Positions 5,652 to 8,422 of a stretch of DNA of 8,422 nucleotides are shown one piece after another. Each line of letters opens with the position of its first letter. The stretch's first letter is position 1. Made by a program: the position numbers and the translations under genes. Below the pieces are notes generated by a model that saw only the letters and a list, made by a program, of their open reading frames with translations, was not told the DNA's origin and did not search any database. The stretch comes from an uncultured bacterium (GTDB taxonomy: Bacteria; Bacillota; Clostridia; Oscillospirales; Oscillospiraceae), in NCBI GenBank assembly GCA_905215665.1, contig CAJMQR010000048.1, positions 1 to 8,422 on the forward strand. The letters are read 5' to 3'.

Positions 5652-6177
5652 GGAGAGCGCCTCCGCGGATCTTCTGCATCAGGTGCGCTTTTTCCAGGAG
5701 GATGCACAGCGCGATTGCCGCCGCAAAGCCGACGCCTGCCTGCGGCAGATTGGTCAGCAGCAGCGAGCCCAGTGCGGACGCCGGGGCGTAGAGTATCGCC
5801 TCAAAGAGGAAATAGCCGCCCATCATCACAACCTCACCCGCGATGCTGCCCAGCAGCTCGCCGGTGATGTTCCTGCCGCGTTTGGCGAAGGCGCGGAGAA
5901 TGAGGGCCGCCACGATTGCCATCAGAGCCTTGATTACGAGGGTTGCGGGGGCATAGACGGGGTAGCTCAGCAGCAGATCGGCCATCATGGAGCCGATGCC
6001 GCCGGCAAGGCCGCCCAGCCACGGGCCGAGGACGAACGCGCCGAGCAGGACGAAGCAGTCGCCGAGGTTGAAATAGCCGTTTGTGGGCGACGGGATCTTG
6101 ATCACCATCGTGGCCACGCAGGTCAGGGCGATGAACAGTGCGGTCAGCACCAGGCGCCGCAATGTGAGACGTTTCAT
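5644..6177 (-). CDS. ECF transporter S component, substrate unknown
   Basis: A 177-residue hydrophobic protein with about six predicted helices (7-27, 38-52, 55-70, 76-97, 107-130, 134-161) fits the substrate-binding S component of an energy-coupling factor (vitamin/micronutrient) transporter. The N-terminal LVLTALFIALTCVATMVIKIP and the segment NLGDCFVLLGAFVLGPWLGGLAGGIGSMMADLL with YPVYAPATLVIK are typical of one S-component subfamily (the PF07155/PF12822 type). These work with the shared EcfA/EcfA'/EcfT module encoded elsewhere. No riboswitch fits in its short leader, so the substrate cannot be read from regulation. The start is supported by AGAAGG 7 nt upstream. It is the first gene of an operon with the UPF0340 protein. 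Residues that decide the vitamin bound were not identifiable. Confidence 0.85.
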   Translation of the reverse strand: MKRLTLRRLVLTALFIALTCVATMVIKIPSPTNGYFNLGDCFVLLGAFVLGPWLGGLAGGIGSMMADLLLSYPVYAPATLVIKALMAIVAALILRAFAKRGRNITGELLGSIAGEVVMMGGYFLFEAILYAPASALGSLLLTNLPQAGVGFAAAIALCILLEKAHLMQKIRGGALHA

Positions 6178-6208
6178 TTGAATGCCTTCTTTCCAAGGAT
6201 TTTACGGT

Positions 6209-6237
6209 ATTATAGCACGCCTGAACAGCGTTTGCAA
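6209..6237 (-). promoter_or_regulatory. Sigma-A promoter of the ECF S component-UPF0340 operon
   Basis: Minus-strand TTGCAA (6232-6237), a 17-bp spacer and a perfect TATAAT (6209-6214) are present, the -10 extended by an upstream TGC. The start would be near 6202, leaving a leader of about 25 nt. Confidence 0.82.
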
Positions 6238-6252
6238 GCACGAAGCCCCGCC

Positions 6253-6277
6253 GGTTTCCGGAGATTTTCCGGAAACC
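6253..6277. repeat. Perfect 9-bp inverted repeat between divergent genes
   Basis: GGTTTCCGG (6253-6261) and CCGGAAACC (6269-6277) flank a 7-nt spacer. The element sits 16 bp upstream of the -35 box of the ECF operon and about 140 bp before the carboxypeptidase gene. There is no T-run on either strand. The position would suit a regulator binding site, but no regulator is known. Confidence 0.5.
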
Positions 6278-6386
6278 TGTGAAATATGCTGTTTTCTGCG
6301 ATACGCATACGGAACGGAACTGCCCCTGCGCGGGCGCAAAAAGGAATGGGATACAAAAATCTCCCCGATTCGATGCAGTGTTCTTT

Positions 6387-6392
6387 TATGAT
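6387..6392 (+). promoter_or_regulatory. Possible -10 box of the carboxypeptidase gene
   Basis: TATGAT lies 26 bp before the chosen start codon, but no recognisable -35 hexamer is found 16-18 bp upstream and there is no extended -10. The whole 6278-6386 stretch was read for other promoter types without a convincing match. The gene may use another sigma factor or an activator. Confidence 0.25.
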
Positions 6393-6413
6393 AGAGCATG
6401 ACAGGAGGACGTT

Positions 6414-6422
6414 ATGATATGA
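6414..6422 (+). other. Two-codon minicistron ATG-ATA-TGA overlapping the carboxypeptidase start
   Basis: The strong AGGAGG (6403-6408) is 5 nt from this ATG and 10 nt from the carboxypeptidase ATG at 6419. The minicistron stop TGA (6420-6422) overlaps that start as ATGA. Ribosomes could start at either, so the tiny frame may reduce or couple expression. It may also be chance. Confidence 0.35.
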
Positions 6423-7369
6423 CACAGGTTCAATACAGAAGAAGAAAAAGAAAGAAAAATCAAATACCGCCGCTGTTCTGGCTCCTGTTCGTGCTTGCCG
6501 CGGCGGTCATAGTGATCGTCTGCATCGTCACCGCCGGGGCGGAAGAGAAATCCGCGACTTCGCAGCCGCCCGCCGAAGCATCTGCGCAGCCGCCGGAGGG
6601 CAGCTGGATGCAGCTTGAGATGGAGCCGGGAAGTATTTCTCAGGGCGATCTGGTGCTGGTCAACGCCGAACACGGCATAGACGATACGGCAAAGCTGGTC
6701 AGCGTATTCAACCAGAAAACGCGCAGCTATCATGTCAAGGACACGGAGCTGTCCGTGGACGCGCGCATCATGGCGCCGCTGAACGCGTGGATGGACGCCT
6801 TTCAGGAGGCCACCGGCCTTGGAAACGTCAATATTGTGGCGGGCTACCGTACAAAGAAAACGCAGCAGGAGCTGTACGACAACGCTTTGGAGACGCGGGG
6901 AAGCGCCCATGCGCAGCAGTACATAGCGCTGCCGGGACGCAGCGAGCACCATACCGGCCTTGCGATCGATCTGGACACCTATTTCCCGGACACCGGCGCG
7001 AGCGGCGGCTTTGACGGCACGGGAGAATACCAGTGGGTCGAGGAGCATGCGTGGGAATACGGCTTCATCCGCCGCTATCCGGAATTCAAGGCGCAGTTCA
7101 CGGGCATTTCCTATGAGCCATGGCATTTCCGCTATGTGGGAGTTCCCCATGCCTACGAGATGGATCGGGAGAACCTGTGTCTGGAGGAATACATCGATCT
7201 GCTGCGGGAATATCCGTTTGCGGGAGAGCACCTGCGGGTCGATTGCGAGGGAAACAGCTACGAGATCTACTTCTGCCCGCAGGGAAAGGTCAGCGTCCCG
7301 TCTGACCGCCCCTATACCATTTCCGGAAACAACGTCGACGGGTACATTGTCACGGTCACGGGACAATAA
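6419..7369 (+). CDS. Membrane-anchored M15 family D-alanyl-D-alanine carboxypeptidase (VanY/DacY-like)
   Basis: The 316-residue protein is predicted to trim the terminal D-Ala from peptidoglycan stem peptides outside the membrane. After a basic N-terminus (RRRKRKK, 7-13) there is one membrane helix (about 18-40), then a Pro/Ala/Ser-rich linker (45-62). The M15B catalytic domain spans about 85-250. It has GYRT (142-145), the zinc-binding SEHHTGLAIDLD (S175, H177, G180, D184) and EPWHFRYVG, with catalytic E233 and third ligand H236. A small domain rich in beta strands follows (about 268-316). The in-frame ATG at 6398 lacks a ribosome site; the ATG at 6419 lies 10 nt after AGGAGG (6403-6408). 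An out-of-frame ATG-ATA-TGA (6414-6422) sits between them. No van regulatory or resistance genes are nearby, so a housekeeping or sporulation cell-wall role is more likely than glycopeptide resistance. Confidence 0.92.
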   Translation: MTQVQYRRRKRKKNQIPPLFWLLFVLAAAVIVIVCIVTAGAEEKSATSQPPAEASAQPPEGSWMQLEMEPGSISQGDLVLVNAEHGIDDTAKLVSVFNQKTRSYHVKDTELSVDARIMAPLNAWMDAFQEATGLGNVNIVAGYRTKKTQQELYDNALETRGSAHAQQYIALPGRSEHHTGLAIDLDTYFPDTGASGGFDGTGEYQWVEEHAWEYGFIRRYPEFKAQFTGISYEPWHFRYVGVPHAYEMDRENLCLEEYIDLLREYPFAGEHLRVDCEGNSYEIYFCPQGKVSVPSDRPYTISGNNVDGYIVTVTGQ

Positions 7370-7370
7370 A

Positions 7371-7499
7371 AGACGGGCAGGGAGCAGCCTACAGCCCGAA
7401 AGAATGGTATCCCTGAGATCATACTTTCGCGGCTGGCTGAGTTTTTGATAGGAGAAGGAAAAACGATCTCCCAAAAACTCAATTTCATAATACCCGTCT
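7371..7499. other. Branched inverted-repeat element, candidate structured RNA or repeat
   Basis: Three nested or adjacent stems can form at once. P1 is AGACGGG (7371-7377) with CCCGTCT (7493-7499). P2 is AGCCCGAAAG (7393-7402) with CTTTCGCGGCT (7424-7434), one bulged C. P3 is TGAGTTTTTG (7438-7447) with CAAAAACTCA (7472-7481), continued inside by GGAGA/TCTCC (7451-7455, 7467-7471) after a 3-nt bulge. P1 closes a junction holding P2 and P3. On the minus strand P1 is followed by TTTTATTG, so a transcript could end there. No protein family was recognised in any frame of 7370-7592, which separates two convergent genes. Confidence 0.45.
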
Positions 7500-7592
7500 G
7501 TAAAATAGGGGGCATGGTACTCCCGCCCTCTGCACTACGCATGATCCAATCTTCTGATTTCCATTCAAAGCGCCTCCGCATCCATTTGCAGG

Positions 7593-8422
7593 TTACTGCA
7601 CTGCCTGCAGCTCAATCAGAACCAGTTCCGGCCGGTTGTTGAAACGAAACGGAAAGATACTGTTCCCGATTCCTCTGCTGACGATCATGGTTGTGTTTTC
7701 TTTTGTAAATAATCCTGCGTCATACTTTGGAAACAGGCCTTGGCCGGGCGCGATCAGACCACCGACAAACGGCAGGCGGAACTGACCGCCATGCGCATGA
7801 CCGCTCAGAACGAAATCCACGCGGCACTCCGCGTATGCTTCAAACAGTTCCGGCCGGTGCGAGAGCAATATGGTGTAATCGTCTCCGGAATTCTCACGCA
7901 TTTTTGTGATTTTTTTGCTTATCATTGCGGGGACTTCTCCGAAAAGATCGCCTTTCATTGTAAAATCAGGATCGGCCAGTCCCATCAGGGATATTGTCTG
8001 ATGCTCTCTTTCCAGCACGACGGAGGTATCCTCCAGAATCACCACGCCTGCTTCCTCCAGCTTTTTCTTCAGCGCTTCATAATCGGACAGGCGCGCCTCG
8101 TGATTTCCCGGCACGTAGCAGCAAGGGGCGATTTTTACGGCTTCTTCAGCGAAACGCAGGGCAGTTTCCACGTCCGTATGCCGGGAGTCGATCAGGTCGC
8201 CAGTGACGGCGATGAGATCCGGCTTGGCATTCTTCAACGCGGAAAGGAGAGTCTCATTGCCGTCGCCCATTTCCGCATTGTGCAGATCCGATATATGGGC
8301 AATCCGGTATCCGTCAAAAGAAGATGGAATCCTTTCACTTGCGATTGTGTATGTATTCAGCTCCAGAGCGGTGTTTCCCCAGACGATCCACAGGATGAGA
8401 GCAGTCAATCCGATTGCGCATG
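7593..8422 (-). CDS. YkuE-type metallophosphoesterase, 5' end outside the window
   Basis: This is a calcineurin-like metallophosphoesterase with an N-terminal membrane segment, the arrangement of the YkuE/YaeI group. YaeI is a periplasmic lipid-linked phosphodiesterase, while the substrate of most members is unknown. The open frame continues through the right edge (residues AIG before L at 8408), and the hydrophobic LTALILWIVWG looks like the end of a membrane helix, so the true start is beyond 8422. A TTG at 8406-8408 is the first possible start inside the window but is unlikely. All metal motifs are present, numbered from that TTG: DLHN (41-44), GDLID (70-74), GNHE (101-104), SHRPE (183-187) and GHAHGGQ (203-209). 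A new start by horizontal transfer or decay is not indicated. It converges with the carboxypeptidase gene. Confidence 0.92.
   Translation of the reverse strand, partial: CAIGLTALILWIVWGNTALELNTYTIASERIPSSFDGYRIAHISDLHNAEMGDGNETLLSALKNAKPDLIAVTGDLIDSRHTDVETALRFAEEAVKIAPCCYVPGNHEARLSDYEALKKKLEEAGVVILEDTSVVLEREHQTISLMGLADPDFTMKGDLFGEVPAMISKKITKMRENSGDDYTILLSHRPELFEAYAECRVDFVLSGHAHGGQFRLPFVGGLIAPGQGLFPKYDAGLFTKENTTMIVSRGIGNSIFPFRFNNRPELVLIELQAVQ

Noticed and set aside
5165..5791. Long plus-strand open frames rich in Arg, Pro and Ala opposite the UPF0340 and ECF genes
   Set aside because: They are typical antisense frames of GC-rich coding DNA, with no ribosome sites and no family resemblance.
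6279..6316. GAAATATG followed by CATACGGA, resembling sigma-E or sigma-G promoter elements before the carboxypeptidase gene
   Set aside because: The spacing (17 bp or more) and the -10 sequence both deviate from the sigma-E and sigma-G consensus patterns.
7346..7367. ATTGTC/GACAAT hairpin at the end of the carboxypeptidase gene
   Set aside because: The stem is 6 bp with a 10-nt loop and is followed by A residues on the plus strand, so it is not a plausible terminator.
6419..7369. VanY-type glycopeptide resistance gene
   Set aside because: The M15 motifs match, but no vanH, vanA/B, vanX or two-component regulator lies nearby. Such carboxypeptidases are common chromosomal genes in Clostridia.
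7312..7581. Minus-strand open frame of 89 codons across the end of the carboxypeptidase and the gap
   Set aside because: It overlaps the carboxypeptidase end, has no convincing ribosome site, and its sequence fits no family I recognise. The region is better described by its inverted repeats.
7587..7609. TGCAGG/CCTGCA hairpin at the end of the metallophosphoesterase gene
   Set aside because: The stem is only 6 bp, it overlaps the stop codon and has no T-tract, so it is not supported as a terminator.

Overview
The window looks like chromosomal DNA from a GC-rich, endospore-forming anaerobe of the Clostridia, most likely in or near the Oscillospiraceae/Ruminococcaceae. The reasons are a spoIIGA-sigE sporulation pair, a Rex redox repressor, a UPF0340 (YwlG-type) protein, a DUF951 protein, strong AGGAGG-type ribosome binding sites, and sigma-A promoters with perfect TATAAT -10 boxes. 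The taxon is an inference from gene content. Nothing here looks like a phage, transposon, CRISPR array or defence island. The genes are mostly ordinary core genes, and the less explained material lies between them.

Layout, left to right. Positions 9-95 hold a tRNA-Leu(CAA) on the minus strand with its own promoter. Then come three minus-strand genes: rex (268-903, with a terminator at 175-217 and its own promoter), sigE (974-1675) and spoIIGA (1668-2507). SpoIIGA and pro-sigma-E form the classical overlapping protease/substrate pair of the mother-cell programme. The usual next gene, sigG, is not there; rex takes its place. A terminator hairpin at 2560-2600 separates this block from a second minus-strand unit, rarA (2883-4145) followed by a small DUF951 gene (2643-2879). 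Divergent from rarA, with back-to-back promoters, is nth (4266-4931), so two genome-maintenance genes share one 120-bp control region.

A 174-bp gap (4932-5105) follows, with three strong inverted repeats. One is the terminator of the next minus-strand operon, which runs from an ECF transporter S component (5644-6177) to a UPF0340 protein (5106-5651), overlapping by 8 bp. Divergent from it is a membrane-anchored M15 D,D-carboxypeptidase (6419-7369, plus strand). The last gene is a YkuE-type metallophosphoesterase on the minus strand that runs off the right edge (7593 to beyond 8422).

No complete undescribed system is visible. The best candidates for new biology are a branched inverted-repeat element (7371-7499) between the convergent carboxypeptidase and phosphoesterase genes, which could be a structured RNA or a dispersed repeat; a perfect 14-bp palindromic arm pair (5013-5050); a two-codon AUG-AUA-UGA minicistron overlapping the carboxypeptidase start; and the tightly coupled ECF S-component/UPF0340 operon, whose substrate and function are unknown.
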